Shown in pieces: positions 35,776 to 44,259 of a stretch of DNA of 64,000 bases. A model generated the notes under the pieces. It did no database searches, was not told where the DNA came from, and worked only from the letters and a program-made list of their open reading frames with translations. The stretch's first letter is position 1. Every line of letters starts with the position of its first letter. Origin of the DNA: Hyphomonadaceae bacterium (GTDB taxonomy: Bacteria; Pseudomonadota; Alphaproteobacteria; Caulobacterales; Hyphomonadaceae); contig JADKDU010000002.1 of assembly GCA_016714495.1 (NCBI GenBank), positions 496,001-560,000 on the forward strand. The letters run 5' to 3'. Both the position numbers and the translations under genes were made by a program.

Positions 35776-36470
35776 TCGAAGAAATCCTTCAGGAGTTTCG
35801 TCACGGTCTCGGGCTGTTCGGTCATGCACATGTGGCCGGCGTTCTCGACTTCCCTTAGCCTTGCGCCCGAGATGCCGGCGGCAATTTCGCGGCCTTCGTC
35901 GGGCACGATGAGCGTATCGTCATTGCCAACGATCACGAGTGTTGGAATCTTGATCGCGGCGAGCAGCGGGCGCGCGTCCTCGCGCGAGATGATTGCTTCG
36001 ATCTGGCGTTCGAAGGCGTCGACGCCAAGCTGTTCGGCCATGTCGATGAAGATGTTGAAAAGCGTATGGTCTTCCTGGCGCGCCGGGTGGACGAGCTTGG
36101 GCCAGAGAACCTTCGTGCTCTCGCGCATGCTGTTGGATTTCCGGGCAACCGCCACCTGCTCGCGGCGGCCTTTGGAACGCTCGGGCGTGTCCGGTTTGGC
36201 GCTGGTGCTCAGAAGGGCGAGTTGGGCGACGCGCTCGGGCGCTTGGCGAATGATCTCGAGGGCGACATATCCACCCATGGATGTGCCTGCGATCGCGAAG
36301 CGACCCGGCGCAGCGCCCAGGATTTGCCGGGCGACGTCCTTCATCGTCGGCGCCGACCAATGGTTGGCGAGCATGATGGGATGGCGCTGGCCGAGATCTT
36401 CGATCTGATGCTGGTAGATCCGGCCGGTGCACATGAGGCCGGGAACGAAAACCAGGGGCATTCCGGGCAT
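35772..36470 (-). CDS. Alpha/beta hydrolase
   Basis: A 232-residue alpha/beta hydrolase with nucleophile elbow GTSMGGYVAL (Ser near residue 64), an acid in IVGNDDTLIVPDEG, and catalytic histidine in VENAGHMCMTEQPETV. It belongs to the small esterase/3-oxoadipate enol-lactonase-like group, but the natural substrate is unknown. It lies 52 bases downstream of soxR on the same strand, so it may share the soxR transcript and take part in the redox-stress response. It converges on glmU with a four-base overlap. Confidence 0.88.
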   Translation of the reverse strand: MPGMPLVFVPGLMCTGRIYQHQIEDLGQRHPIMLANHWSAPTMKDVARQILGAAPGRFAIAGTSMGGYVALEIIRQAPERVAQLALLSTSAKPDTPERSKGRREQVAVARKSNSMRESTKVLWPKLVHPARQEDHTLFNIFIDMAEQLGVDAFERQIEAIISREDARPLLAAIKIPTLVIVGNDDTLIVPDEGREIAAGISGARLREVENAGHMCMTEQPETVTKLLKDFFD

Positions 36471-36522
36471 GGCAAATTCCTTTAGAACACTAATGTCTAA
36501 CTAGGTGGATCGTGCCGTTAGG

Positions 36523-37002
36523 CTAGCTGCTGCGCACAAGCTTGTCGCCGAGCACCGAGCGAGGCCCCGCGCCGTAGCGTTTCAGGCCGTCCGCCGGGTT
36601 TACAAGCGCGCATTTCTTGAGGCTGAGGCAGCCGCAGCCGATGCAGCCATCGAGATAGTCGCGCAGGCGGGTCATGCGGGAGATGCGTTCGTCGAGCTGG
36701 CCGCGGAAATTGCGGCTGATGCGTTCCCAATCTTTCTGCGTGGGCGCGCGGCCGGCGGGCAGCGTGGCGAGGGCGGCGCGGATATCCTCGATCGAGAAGC
36801 CAAGTTGCTGAGCGATCAACACGAAAGACAGCCGGCGGATGTCAGCGCGCAGATAGCGGCGCTGGCCGCCGGCGTTGCGCGCGGGCGTGACGAGCCCCTT
36901 GGTTTCATAAAAGCGGATCGCCGAGACGGACAAGCCGGTTCGTTCGGCCAGGTCGCCGATGGATAGCGGATCGGCGGCGCGCGACAGCGGCGTTTCGGGC
37001 AT
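36523..37002 (-). CDS. soxR: Redox-sensitive MerR-type activator SoxR
   Basis: A 159-residue MerR-family regulator. The N-terminal winged helix reads LSIGDLAERTGLSVSAIRFYETKGL, followed by the dimer helix, and the [2Fe-2S] ligands are Cys120, 123, 125 and 131 in CIGCGCLSLKKC, the exact SoxR spacing C-x2-C-x-C-x5-C. SoxR responds to redox-cycling compounds by oxidation of the cluster and then activates promoters with a 19-bp spacer. Such a promoter lies just upstream facing the other way, driving a VOC gene. The enterobacterial target soxS is not adjacent, as is usual outside enterics. Confidence 0.96.
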   Translation of the reverse strand: MPETPLSRAADPLSIGDLAERTGLSVSAIRFYETKGLVTPARNAGGQRRYLRADIRRLSFVLIAQQLGFSIEDIRAALATLPAGRAPTQKDWERISRNFRGQLDERISRMTRLRDYLDGCIGCGCLSLKKCALVNPADGLKRYGAGPRSVLGDKLVRSS

Positions 37003-37015
37003 TCGAAAAAATCCC

Positions 37016-37046
37016 TTGACCTCAACTTAGCTTGAGGAATTACGAC
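37016..37046 (+). promoter_or_regulatory. SoxR operator within a 19-bp-spacer promoter for the VOC gene
   Basis: CCTCAACTTAGCTTGAGG at 37020-37037 matches the E. coli soxS operator CCTCAAGTTAACTTGAGG at 16 of 18 positions and is a near-perfect inverted repeat. It sits between a -35 TTGACC (37016-37021) and a -10 TACGAC (37041-37046) spaced by 19 bp, the hallmark of MerR-family-activated promoters. It points toward the VOC gene and lies 18 bases from the divergent soxR start, so it may also let SoxR control itself. Confidence 0.92.
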
Positions 37047-37101
37047 TGAGGCCCATCAGGAAAGCAACCCGGTCAACCGGGTGACGCACAAGGGTCTGAC
37101 G

Positions 37102-37524
37102 ATGAGCAAGGCGGCAGTGGCGGAAGCCCAGCGGTCAGCGAACAAGAGCACAGTCGAACAAGCGACGCTGGAGCATGTGAACGTGACAACTTTCGCGGCG
37201 CAGGAAACTGCGCAGCTTATGGTTCAAGCGTTCGGCTGGCATATCCGTTGGGAAGGCCCGGCCAAGCTGGGCGGACATTCCATACACGTCGGAACCGATG
37301 GCTCGTATGTGGCGCTCTATACGCCTCCAGAAGACCTGAAACAGGCGCGGAGCGAGGGGCAGCCCAATCATGTCGGCGTGCTCGTAGGCGATCTGGACGC
37401 GACAGAGATAAAGATCCGCGCGGCCGGATATCAACCCTACGCGCACGCCGACTACGAACCGGGACGACGGTTCTACTTTCGCGACCGCGGCGGTGTGGAG
37501 TTCGAAGTCGTGAGCTACGCATGA
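37102..37524 (+). CDS. VOC (glyoxalase/bleomycin-resistance fold) protein under SoxR control
   Basis: A 140-residue vicinal-oxygen-chelate protein: LEHVNVTTFAAQETAQLMVQAFGWHIRWEGP, then HVGVLVGDLDATEIKIRAAGYQP and the closing RRFYFRDRGGVEFEVVSYA. Likely metal ligands are the early His and the final Glu of EFEVVSY. The ATG at 37102 has AAGGGT seven bases upstream; a GTG at 37081 would start inside a palindrome (ACCCGGTCAACCGGGT). A SoxR-driven promoter lies 55 bases before the start, so it probably handles a toxic electrophile or redox-cycling compound. The substrate is unknown. Confidence 0.88.
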   Translation: MSKAAVAEAQRSANKSTVEQATLEHVNVTTFAAQETAQLMVQAFGWHIRWEGPAKLGGHSIHVGTDGSYVALYTPPEDLKQARSEGQPNHVGVLVGDLDATEIKIRAAGYQPYAHADYEPGRRFYFRDRGGVEFEVVSYA

Positions 37525-37800
37525 CGGGCGGGACGGGGATGCTAGGAACGCAGCGCCTGCCTGGGCTGGCGGCCGCGTGATCCGTCAATTCTGCCGAACG
37601 GGCTGTTCGGGAACGTCGTTCTCAAAGACGTTGCGCACCGGCGTAGAAGACCCATCTGGAAGTGATCAGAAAGCGGCCCCGAGGGCCGTACCGCGCCTCC
37701 CCAAGAAAGCCCTTCTTGCCATCCTGTCATCGATCCGCGCCTCTAGAGCGATGGCGATGCAGGCGCCAATCTCCTGCGGGAACGCCAAAACCGGCACGAG

Positions 37801-39489
37801 TCACACGCGGGCCGCCAGGCGTTGCGTCGCTAGTGAGCGTAGATCCTTCTTGAGGATCTTGCCGGTGGCGCCGCGCGGCAGCGGTTCACGTTCGAAATGG
37901 AAATAGCGGGGTATCTGGAATTTCGCCAGGCGCGCGGCCAAGAAGTCACGAAGTTCATTCTCGGTGACCGGCGCGTTGGCGTAGATCGTTGCAGCGACTT
38001 CCTCGCCCAGGCGCTCGTCGGGCACGCCGTAGACGCAAGCTTCGACCACGGCGGGATGTTCCTGCAGCGCGTATTCGACCGCGCCACAGCCGATGTTTTC
38101 GCCGCCGCGGATCACAAGGTCCTTGATGCGGTCGACGATGAACACGAAGCCTTCGTCATCGATGTAGGCGACATCGCCGGTCTTGAACCACTCGCCGTTG
38201 ACGAATTCAGAGGCGTTCGCGTCGGGACGCTTGTAGTAGCCACGCATGATCGAAGCGCCGCGGATCTGCAGTTCGCCACGCAGACCGGCGGGAAGCTCCC
38301 GTCCGGTTTCGTCGACGACACGAACGTCGAGCACTGCCGAGACGCGGCCTGAGCTTTCGGGTTTGCGGAGATAGTCGCCTGCCACGATGCCGACGCCGAT
38401 GGCGTTGGTTTCGGTCATGCCCCATCCGGTGGCTGGTTTGGCTTTCTCGAAGACGGTGTCGATGGCGCGAACCTGTTCGGGCGCACGCGAGGCGCCGCCG
38501 CCGCCGACTGTCGCCAGGCTTGGGAATTTTCGGCCGGTCTCACGCGCATAGACGACGAGATCACCCGTGATGGCAGGCGTGCCGGTGAAGTTGGTGATGC
38601 CCTCACGTTCGATAATGTCGGCGCCTTTGGCCGTGTCCCATTTGTACATCGACACCAAGCGACGTTGCAGGCGGAAACAGGACAGTGCGACCGAGTGCAG
38701 GCCCGTGACGTGGAAGAGCGGAATGGCCAGCAGGGAGGCGGGCTGCGGCGCATCCGCAGGCGGGCGATCCATCAGGCCAGTGGCGAAGACCGAATACAGA
38801 TCGAGTTCCCACGACAGCAGCGCATGAAGCACATTGCGATGCGTCGAGACGGCGCCCTTCGGGTTGCCGGTAGAGCCTGACGTGAACAGCATGATCGCGT
38901 CATCATCCGGTTCGACATCCACCGCAGGCAGTTCGGATTGCTCGGGCGCCGACATGACATCGGCCCAAGCGGATCCGCCGGCGGGAGGCGGCTTGGCGGT
39001 TCGGACGGCGATGACCGCCATGTCCATGGGCTGGTTCGGCATGGACGCCAGCCGATCTAGCCGTTCCTCGTCGACAAAGACGACGCGGGGTTCGACGAGA
39101 TTGATCCCGTAGGACATCTCGTCAGCTGTCCAGAGCGCATTCACTGCAACCGTGAGCGCGCCGATCGAGGTGGCGGCCATGAAGGCGATCATCCACTCGG
39201 GATAGTTGCGCATGGCGATCGCGACGCGGTCGCCTTTCTTAACGCCGTAGTCGTTGACGAGAACGTGCGCGAGCGTGCAGGCGCGTCGCCACGTCTGTTC
39301 GAAAGTCAGGCGTTCGTTTTCGTAGACGAGGAAGGGCTTGTCGCTGCGGGCCTCGCGATAGAGCTGGCCCATATTGCGCGGTGCATTCTTGAACACTCGA
39401 ATGCGGCGACCGATGGCTTCGGTCTCGACAATTTCGTGCAACTGGCCGGGCGCAGTCAGATGCGCAAGCGCTTCTTGTCTCGTAACCAA
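37801..39489 (-). CDS. Class I adenylate-forming acyl-CoA synthetase
   Basis: A 562-residue AMP-binding enzyme that activates a carboxylic acid to acyl-AMP and then acyl-CoA. The P-loop IMLFTSGSTGNPKGAVSTH, the A5-type TGWGMTETNAIG, YIDDEGFVFIVDRIKDLVIRGGENI and the C-terminal lysine region PRGATGKILKKDL are all present. I chose the TTG at 39489 with GGAAGGAAG six bases upstream; an in-frame ATG at 39570 lacks a site. Medium- or long-chain fatty acids, or an aromatic acid, are possible substrates. About 275 bases after its stop hold no gene I can support. It follows the reductase gene on the same strand after 105 bases. Confidence 0.9.
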   Translation of the reverse strand: MVTRQEALAHLTAPGQLHEIVETEAIGRRIRVFKNAPRNMGQLYREARSDKPFLVYENERLTFEQTWRRACTLAHVLVNDYGVKKGDRVAIAMRNYPEWMIAFMAATSIGALTVAVNALWTADEMSYGINLVEPRVVFVDEERLDRLASMPNQPMDMAVIAVRTAKPPPAGGSAWADVMSAPEQSELPAVDVEPDDDAIMLFTSGSTGNPKGAVSTHRNVLHALLSWELDLYSVFATGLMDRPPADAPQPASLLAIPLFHVTGLHSVALSCFRLQRRLVSMYKWDTAKGADIIEREGITNFTGTPAITGDLVVYARETGRKFPSLATVGGGGASRAPEQVRAIDTVFEKAKPATGWGMTETNAIGVGIVAGDYLRKPESSGRVSAVLDVRVVDETGRELPAGLRGELQIRGASIMRGYYKRPDANASEFVNGEWFKTGDVAYIDDEGFVFIVDRIKDLVIRGGENIGCGAVEYALQEHPAVVEACVYGVPDERLGEEVAATIYANAPVTENELRDFLAARLAKFQIPRYFHFEREPLPRGATGKILKKDLRSLATQRLAARV

Positions 39490-39594
39490 CGCGTCTTCCT
39501 TCCCGATATACGGACCTCCGTTCTGCGACGGATAGTCTCTGCGTTCCGTATGGAAGCCGGTGTAGCACACCGGCTTCTCGGGGAAAGTGGGCGG

Positions 39595-40722
39595 CTACAG
39601 GCTAGGATTGATGAGGTATTTTGTGCCAGTCGCTTTGCGGTTGTAATCCTTGAGCGTTTCGAGATCGAGCGCTTCGCGCAGGGAGATCGTGTTTGTGTAG
39701 TGGCTGGCGAAGGTGGTTTTCAGCTCGGCCACGACGCGGTTGCGGAGCTTCTCCGCTTCCGCTGGGCCGATCTTCTGCAGGTAAGGCATGATCAGGAAGC
39801 CGCCGACGCCCCAGGCCATGCCGTAAGCGGCGGTGAGGATGGTCGGCTCCATGCTGAGCCGGCCATAGATGTAGACCTGCTTGTGAGTGGATGATCCGTA
39901 ACGGCTGTATGCGCCCGCCTTGGAGCTGAGCGAGGCTTCCATCGCTGCGAGGATCTGTCCCGCGAGCTTGCCGCCGCCAATCGCGTCGAAAGCGAGGGTG
40001 GCGCCCGTGCTTGTGAGGACGGCGATCAGGTCTTCCATGAAGCTCGGCTTCGAAGAGTCGACGATATGCTTTGCGCCGATGTCGCGGAGGATTTTCGTTT
40101 GCTCGTCATTGCGGACGATGTTGACCAGCTGCACCCCGTCGGCGAGGCAGATCTTGTTGAGCATCTGGCCAAGGTTCGACGCTGCAGCGGTATGAACGAG
40201 CGCGGTGTGGCCTTCAGCCCGCATCGCGTGAACCATCGCCAGCGCAGTGAGCGGGTTCACGAAGCAGGAGGCGCCGTCCGCCGCAGTTGCGTCTGCTGGA
40301 AGGGGAAGCGCCATCTGCGCTTTCACCGTTCGATATTGGGCGTACATCGCGCCGCCCAGGATGGCGACGGTCTTGCCCAGCAGCTTCTGCGCCTCTGGCG
40401 AAGAGCCAGCGGCGACTACGACGCCAGCGCCTTCATTGCCGACGGGCATGGATTCGTCAGCGCGCGCGCCAACCGCGCGCATATAGGCCTCAGGGACCTT
40501 TGCGGTGACGATGGGGCTATCCTTCGAGCCGGATGCGGCAAGCGTCGAGAGATCGGCGGGGCCGAGCAGCAGGCCGAGATCCGACGGATTGATTGGAGAT
40601 GCTTCAACGCGCACGACGATTTCGTCGGGAGCGGGGTCGGCGACGGGTGTTTTCACAAGCGAGAGTTCAAGCTCGCCACTCTTCTTGATTAGCGAACGAA
40701 GCTGGAGACCTTCAAGCGCCAT
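39595..40722 (-). CDS. Zinc-binding-dehydrogenase-type quinone/enoyl reductase (MDR superfamily)
   Basis: A 375-residue medium-chain dehydrogenase/reductase. The GroES-like domain has VVRVEASPINPSDLGLLLG and VGNEGAGVVVAAG, without the zinc ligands of alcohol dehydrogenases; the Rossmann part has LVHTAAASNLGQMLNKICLADGVQLVNIVRN and GAKHIVDSS. INPSD and GNEGAG place it with quinone oxidoreductase and 2-enoyl reductase-like members using NADPH. The substrate is unknown. It is upstream of the acyl-CoA synthetase on the same strand. Confidence 0.87.
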   Translation of the reverse strand: MALEGLQLRSLIKKSGELELSLVKTPVADPAPDEIVVRVEASPINPSDLGLLLGPADLSTLAASGSKDSPIVTAKVPEAYMRAVGARADESMPVGNEGAGVVVAAGSSPEAQKLLGKTVAILGGAMYAQYRTVKAQMALPLPADATAADGASCFVNPLTALAMVHAMRAEGHTALVHTAAASNLGQMLNKICLADGVQLVNIVRNDEQTKILRDIGAKHIVDSSKPSFMEDLIAVLTSTGATLAFDAIGGGKLAGQILAAMEASLSSKAGAYSRYGSSTHKQVYIYGRLSMEPTILTAAYGMAWGVGGFLIMPYLQKIGPAEAEKLRNRVVAELKTTFASHYTNTISLREALDLETLKDYNRKATGTKYLINPSL

Positions 40723-40808
40723 GTGTCATTCCCTTGAGCAGTATCTGTTTCTCCACTCCTAGCATGAAGTCGGTGGGTGGCCAGACTGCCCTGAGGTGAA
40801 CTCACTTG

Positions 40809-42212
40809 TTAGACCAGTGCGCGGATCGCCTTCTTGCGCCACACGAAGGTGTAAAAGGAGCCCTGCAGGACGAACATTGCACTGAATGCGGCTGGATAGG
40901 CCCACCAGACGCCGTCGATGCCGATCGCGCCGGACAGGTAGACCGCGACGGGAACTTCGACTGCGATGATGGCGAAGATGCCGATCGCCGTGGGCGCCAG
41001 CACCGTGCCGGAAGAGCGCATCATGCTGGAGAAAACCACCGCCATGCCAAAGACGACGGTGCTCCAGAGCACAATATGCAGCAGGTGCTGGGTTAGCTCC
41101 ATGACCGGCGCATCAGTGATGAACATCGACACGATGGCGCCGGAGAGCAGGTAGACGACCAGGACGCCCATGCCTGTGATGATGGCGTTCAGGACGAGCG
41201 CGGTGCGGGTGATGGCCCAAAGCTGATGAGAGCGGCCGGCGCCGATCGCTTGTGCGCCGAGGATCGAGGCGGCGATGCCGATCGACATGGCCGGGAATTG
41301 CACATAGGCGAGAATCTGGTTGATCGCGCCATATGCTGCGGTCGCGTGCGAGCCATAGCCGTTGGCGAGGCCGAGTAGCGCGAGTTCGGCGACCGCCATG
41401 ATCACCATCTGCACGCCGGTGGGCACGCCAAGGCGCAGCACGAGTCCGAGAACTTTCGGATCGAGCCTGATGCGACTTAACAGGGCCGGGGTCGGCGCGA
41501 GCGGATGCTTATTGCGCAGAAGATACCAGCACAGCCATGCCAGCGCAGCCGCCAACGAGACGAGTGACGCCACAGCCGCCGCCGCGACGCCGAGTTTGGG
41601 AAGGCCAAACCATCCTGCGATGAAGGCTGGAGTGACGATGAGGCCGACGAAGGTTGAGAAGGCCAATGTCCACAGCGGCGTGATCGCATCGCCAACGCCG
41701 CGCAGGATCGATGTTGCGAGCAGGAAGACGAAGAAGGCGGGCATCGTGATCATCATGATGCGCGCGTACTTGGTTGCTTCGACCACGATGTCGGGCGGCG
41801 TCTGCAAGGCGATCATCAGCTCGGACGCGTAGATGCCGCCAAAGATCGCGATGACGACGCCGAAGACAAGCGAGAGCGCAAGCGTGGCGCCTGCAATCGC
41901 GCGGACGCGGTCGTGATCGCCTTTGCCGTAGGCCTGGCCGATCAGGATCGATGCCCCGGTTCCAAGCCCCATGACGAAGGCGATGAAGAAGAACAGCATC
42001 GGGAAGAACACTGTCGCCGCGGCCAGCGCCTCGACGCCGATCATATGGCCCAGGAACACGTTGTTGATCGTGCCTGAGAGCGACTGAAGCACGTTGGCCG
42101 CCATCATTGGCGCGAGGAATACCAGGAATGTCCTCCACAGCGGCTTGGGCGCGGTGGCGGGGGCTTGCGGCGCCTGCAAGGGCGCCGTTGCGGTTTCAAG
42201 CGTCTCGGTCAC
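40809..42212 (-). CDS. MATE family efflux transporter
   Basis: A 467-residue, 12-helix MATE (MatE) transporter with two repeats; landmarks are FLAPMMAANVLQSLSGTINNVFLGHMIGVEALAAATVFFP and GTGASILIGQAYGKGDHDRVRAIAG in the first repeat and GVPTGVQMVIMAVAELALLGLANGYGSHATAAYGAINQILAY in the second. These proteins expel cationic drugs or metabolites with sodium or proton exchange. DUF2239 lies just upstream on the same strand with an 11-base gap, so the two may share a transcript. A second, dissimilar MATE is present at 55.6 kb. Confidence 0.93.
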   Translation of the reverse strand: MTETLETATAPLQAPQAPATAPKPLWRTFLVFLAPMMAANVLQSLSGTINNVFLGHMIGVEALAAATVFFPMLFFFIAFVMGLGTGASILIGQAYGKGDHDRVRAIAGATLALSLVFGVVIAIFGGIYASELMIALQTPPDIVVEATKYARIMMITMPAFFVFLLATSILRGVGDAITPLWTLAFSTFVGLIVTPAFIAGWFGLPKLGVAAAAVASLVSLAAALAWLCWYLLRNKHPLAPTPALLSRIRLDPKVLGLVLRLGVPTGVQMVIMAVAELALLGLANGYGSHATAAYGAINQILAYVQFPAMSIGIAASILGAQAIGAGRSHQLWAITRTALVLNAIITGMGVLVVYLLSGAIVSMFITDAPVMELTQHLLHIVLWSTVVFGMAVVFSSMMRSSGTVLAPTAIGIFAIIAVEVPVAVYLSGAIGIDGVWWAYPAAFSAMFVLQGSFYTFVWRKKAIRALV

Positions 42213-42223
42213 TGACGGTCCGA

Positions 42224-42835
42224 TCAGGTTTTGCGAGCGGAAAAGGCGGCGGAGGCGAGATGGCGGGCGTGGTCGCGAACGTCCGCAGGCCAGGGTTCGG
42301 TGAGGTCCTGAAAGCGGACCGCGTCGCCAGCGAACAGGGCGCGGTTTGCTTCCTCATAGTTTCGCCAGTCCCCAGCAATGGCGGAAAGGAAGCGATAGGC
42401 TGCTTCCTGCCGGGCGCGCAATGTATCGCTTTGGCCACGCGTCTTGCGCGCCTCTTCCACAAGCTTGCGCAGGGCCACGGACGCGCCGCCGGGCTGGGCG
42501 TTGAGCCAGTCCCAGTGGCGGGGAAGCAGCGTTACTTCCCGGGGAACGACGCCGAGCTTGGGCCGGCCGGGGCCGCGCGGCGCGGATGCCGCAGCGTCTT
42601 CAGGAACCGCGGCCATGGCGGCGGCGGAGGCCGCTGCAAGACGCGCGCGCACATCCTTTTCCGAACCGCTGAGGTCGAGGTGCAGCGTCTTTCCCGAAGT
42701 GTAGTCGAAGACGTGGATGTTTTCGTGTGTCGGTTTGCTGACGCGCTTGCGCACCGCCATGGCGACGTCAATCAAGCCGCCGACTGCGATGCGGCGCTCG
42801 CCTTCGAAGGCGATGGCGGCGGGGGAAGTGGTCAT
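42224..42835 (-). CDS. DUF2239 family protein
   Basis: A 203-residue protein with the DUF2239 features: an N-terminal FEGERRIAVGGLIDVAMAVR segment, NIHVFDYTSGKTLHLDLSGSEKDV, a Pro/Gly linker (PRGPGRPKLGVVPREVTLLPRHWDWLNAQPGGASVALRKLVEEARK) and the C-terminal AYRFLSAIAGDWRNYEEANRALFAGD. The VTLLPRHWDWL block resembles small DNA- or protein-binding modules, but the function is uncharacterised. A promoter with repeated TATCCGG motifs precedes it. It is followed by a MATE pump on the same strand. Confidence 0.88.
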   Translation of the reverse strand: MTTSPAAIAFEGERRIAVGGLIDVAMAVRKRVSKPTHENIHVFDYTSGKTLHLDLSGSEKDVRARLAAASAAAMAAVPEDAAASAPRGPGRPKLGVVPREVTLLPRHWDWLNAQPGGASVALRKLVEEARKTRGQSDTLRARQEAAYRFLSAIAGDWRNYEEANRALFAGDAVRFQDLTEPWPADVRDHARHLASAAFSARKT

Positions 42836-42858
42836 GGCGGCGCTCCGGGTCGAGACGG

Positions 42859-42903
42859 AATATCGCCCGGATAAAAAGCTTCGTCAATTGTATCCGGATA
42901 AAA
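42859..42903 (-). promoter_or_regulatory. Candidate promoter with repeated TTTTATCCGG operator-like motifs
   Basis: On the minus strand TTGACG (42887-42882) and GATATT (42864-42859) are separated by 17 bases and would drive DUF2239. TTTTATCCGG occurs twice, once over the spacer (42877-42868) and once just upstream of the -35 (42903-42894), with the same orientation and 26 bases apart; the upstream copy extends to the perfect palindrome TATCCGGATA. Spacing near 2.5 helical turns suggests a regulator bound to both. The regulator is unknown. Confidence 0.5.
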
Positions 42904-43005
42904 TAATGCGGCATGGATATGCAGAAGCGCTGTGCGCGCTCGCGTACAGCTTGACCCCAGCGGGCGCTGCGCTGACAGTGCGCGCGCGAACCTGCGGGAG
43001 AAGCC

Positions 43006-43875
43006 ATGAAGCGTCTGATGATCGGTCTGGCGATGCTGGCCTTCTCGGCGTGCGAAGAAAACGATCGTGTCGAGGCGACCGTCGTGCCGGAGCTGACCAA
43101 GCCTGTCGCGGCGGTGAAGCTGTTCGCGCTGGAGTGCGGGCGACTCCATCTCGAGGACATCGCGATGTTTTCGGACGAGCATGTCTACGACGGGCAGGCG
43201 CGCGATCTGGTCGATCCATGTTACCTGATCCGCCACGCCCGCGGCGACCTGATCTGGGATGCGGGCATCCCGCCAGCGCTGGCGGCCGCGTCTGTCGATA
43301 AGGACGCCGAAGAGACGACCACGCTGAGCGAGACGCTGGAGCAGCAGTTGGCCGAACTTGGCGTCGCGCCGGCCGACATCGACTATTTCTCGATTTCGCA
43401 CAGTCATTATGACCATCTAGGGAACGCGGCTTTGTTTGCGGGCGCGACATGGATCGTCGACAAGGATGAGCGCGACTGGATGTTTCGCGAGGAAGCTCGC
43501 CAGGCGTCCAACTTTGCGGAATATGCAGCGCTCGAGTCGGCGAAGACCACGCTGATCGAGGGCGATGGCGATTACGATGTGTTCGGCGACGGGTCCGCCA
43601 TAATCGTCCAGGCGCCGGGGCACACGCCCGGTCACACCGTCCTGCTGCTGACAACGGCGAATTCGGGCAAGGTCCTGCTGACCGGCGACATGTGGCATCT
43701 GGCCGAGGCGCGCGAGAAGCGCACCGTGCCGGCGTTCAACTTCGACCGGGCGATGACGCTCGCTTCCATGGACAAGGTCGAGGCGCTGGCGACGGCCAGC
43801 GGCGCAAAAGTCATCCGCCAGCACGTGCCGGAAGATTTTGCCTCGTTGCCGAAGTTTCCCGAAGCCCTGGAGTAG
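43006..43875 (+). CDS. Metallo-beta-lactamase-fold lipoprotein, N-acyl-homoserine-lactonase-like
   Basis: A 289-residue protein with a lipoprotein signal (LAFSAC, Cys16). The MBL zinc motif HSHYDH is at residues 132-137, with further ligands in GHTPGH and LLTGDMWHL, and the late RQH. The overall pattern (LECGRLHLEDIAMF, CYLIRHARGDLIWDAGIP) is that of the AiiA/AttM-like N-acyl homoserine lactonase group, which opens lactone rings. Here it would be anchored in an outer or inner membrane facing the periplasm. No acyl-homoserine-lactone synthase or LuxR gene is nearby, so quorum quenching is only one possibility among lactone or ester hydrolysis. Confidence 0.88.
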   Translation: MKRLMIGLAMLAFSACEENDRVEATVVPELTKPVAAVKLFALECGRLHLEDIAMFSDEHVYDGQARDLVDPCYLIRHARGDLIWDAGIPPALAAASVDKDAEETTTLSETLEQQLAELGVAPADIDYFSISHSHYDHLGNAALFAGATWIVDKDERDWMFREEARQASNFAEYAALESAKTTLIEGDGDYDVFGDGSAIIVQAPGHTPGHTVLLLTTANSGKVLLTGDMWHLAEAREKRTVPAFNFDRAMTLASMDKVEALATASGAKVIRQHVPEDFASLPKFPEALE

Positions 43876-43907
43876 CGCTATATCGCTGGAAGGCGGAGGA
43901 GACGGCC

Positions 43908-44165
43908 ATGAAGATGAACATCACTGTGGAATGCACGCCGGAAGAGGCGCGCGCCTTCCTGGGGCTGCCGGACATCAGGCCGGTCAACGAGGCGTTGGTC
44001 AATTCGGTGAAGCAGCGCATCGAACAGAACATCGAGATGGTCAGCCCAGAATTCTACCTGAAGCAGTGGTATTCGATGGGCGGTCAGGCCACTGACAGCT
44101 TTATGCAGATGATGACCGCCGGCGCCCGCGCCGCGACCGGTGATGTGCCGGGCAAGAAGACCTGA
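43908..44165 (+). CDS. DUF6489 family protein
   Basis: An 85-residue protein, MKMNITVECTPEEARAFLGLPDIRPVNE, followed by a helical part ending in MMTAGARAATGDVPGKK. The CTPEEARxFLGLPD block is the DUF6489 hallmark in alphaproteobacteria. The start is well supported by GGCGGAGGAG upstream. It is likely co-transcribed with the lactonase-like gene 32 bases earlier. The function is unknown. Confidence 0.85.
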   Translation: MKMNITVECTPEEARAFLGLPDIRPVNEALVNSVKQRIEQNIEMVSPEFYLKQWYSMGGQATDSFMQMMTAGARAATGDVPGKKT

Positions 44166-44259
44166 CAGACAACGCCCGGTTTGCGCGAGACAGAAAGCGG
44201 CTGGGCTGGCGGGGTTAAGCGACTCCAGCGTAAGAGGCCGCGAGCAAAAGAGGTCACGC

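Noticed and set aside
37525..37800. Frames on both strands between the VOC gene and the acyl-CoA synthetase
   Set aside because: Compositions look random; one minus-strand tail (RNVFENDVPEQPVRQN) is protein-like but has a stop directly upstream and no start.
43006..43875. Quorum-quenching lactonase in a signalling locus
   Set aside because: The fold fits, but there is no LuxI or LuxR gene in the window, so the signalling role is left as one option only.
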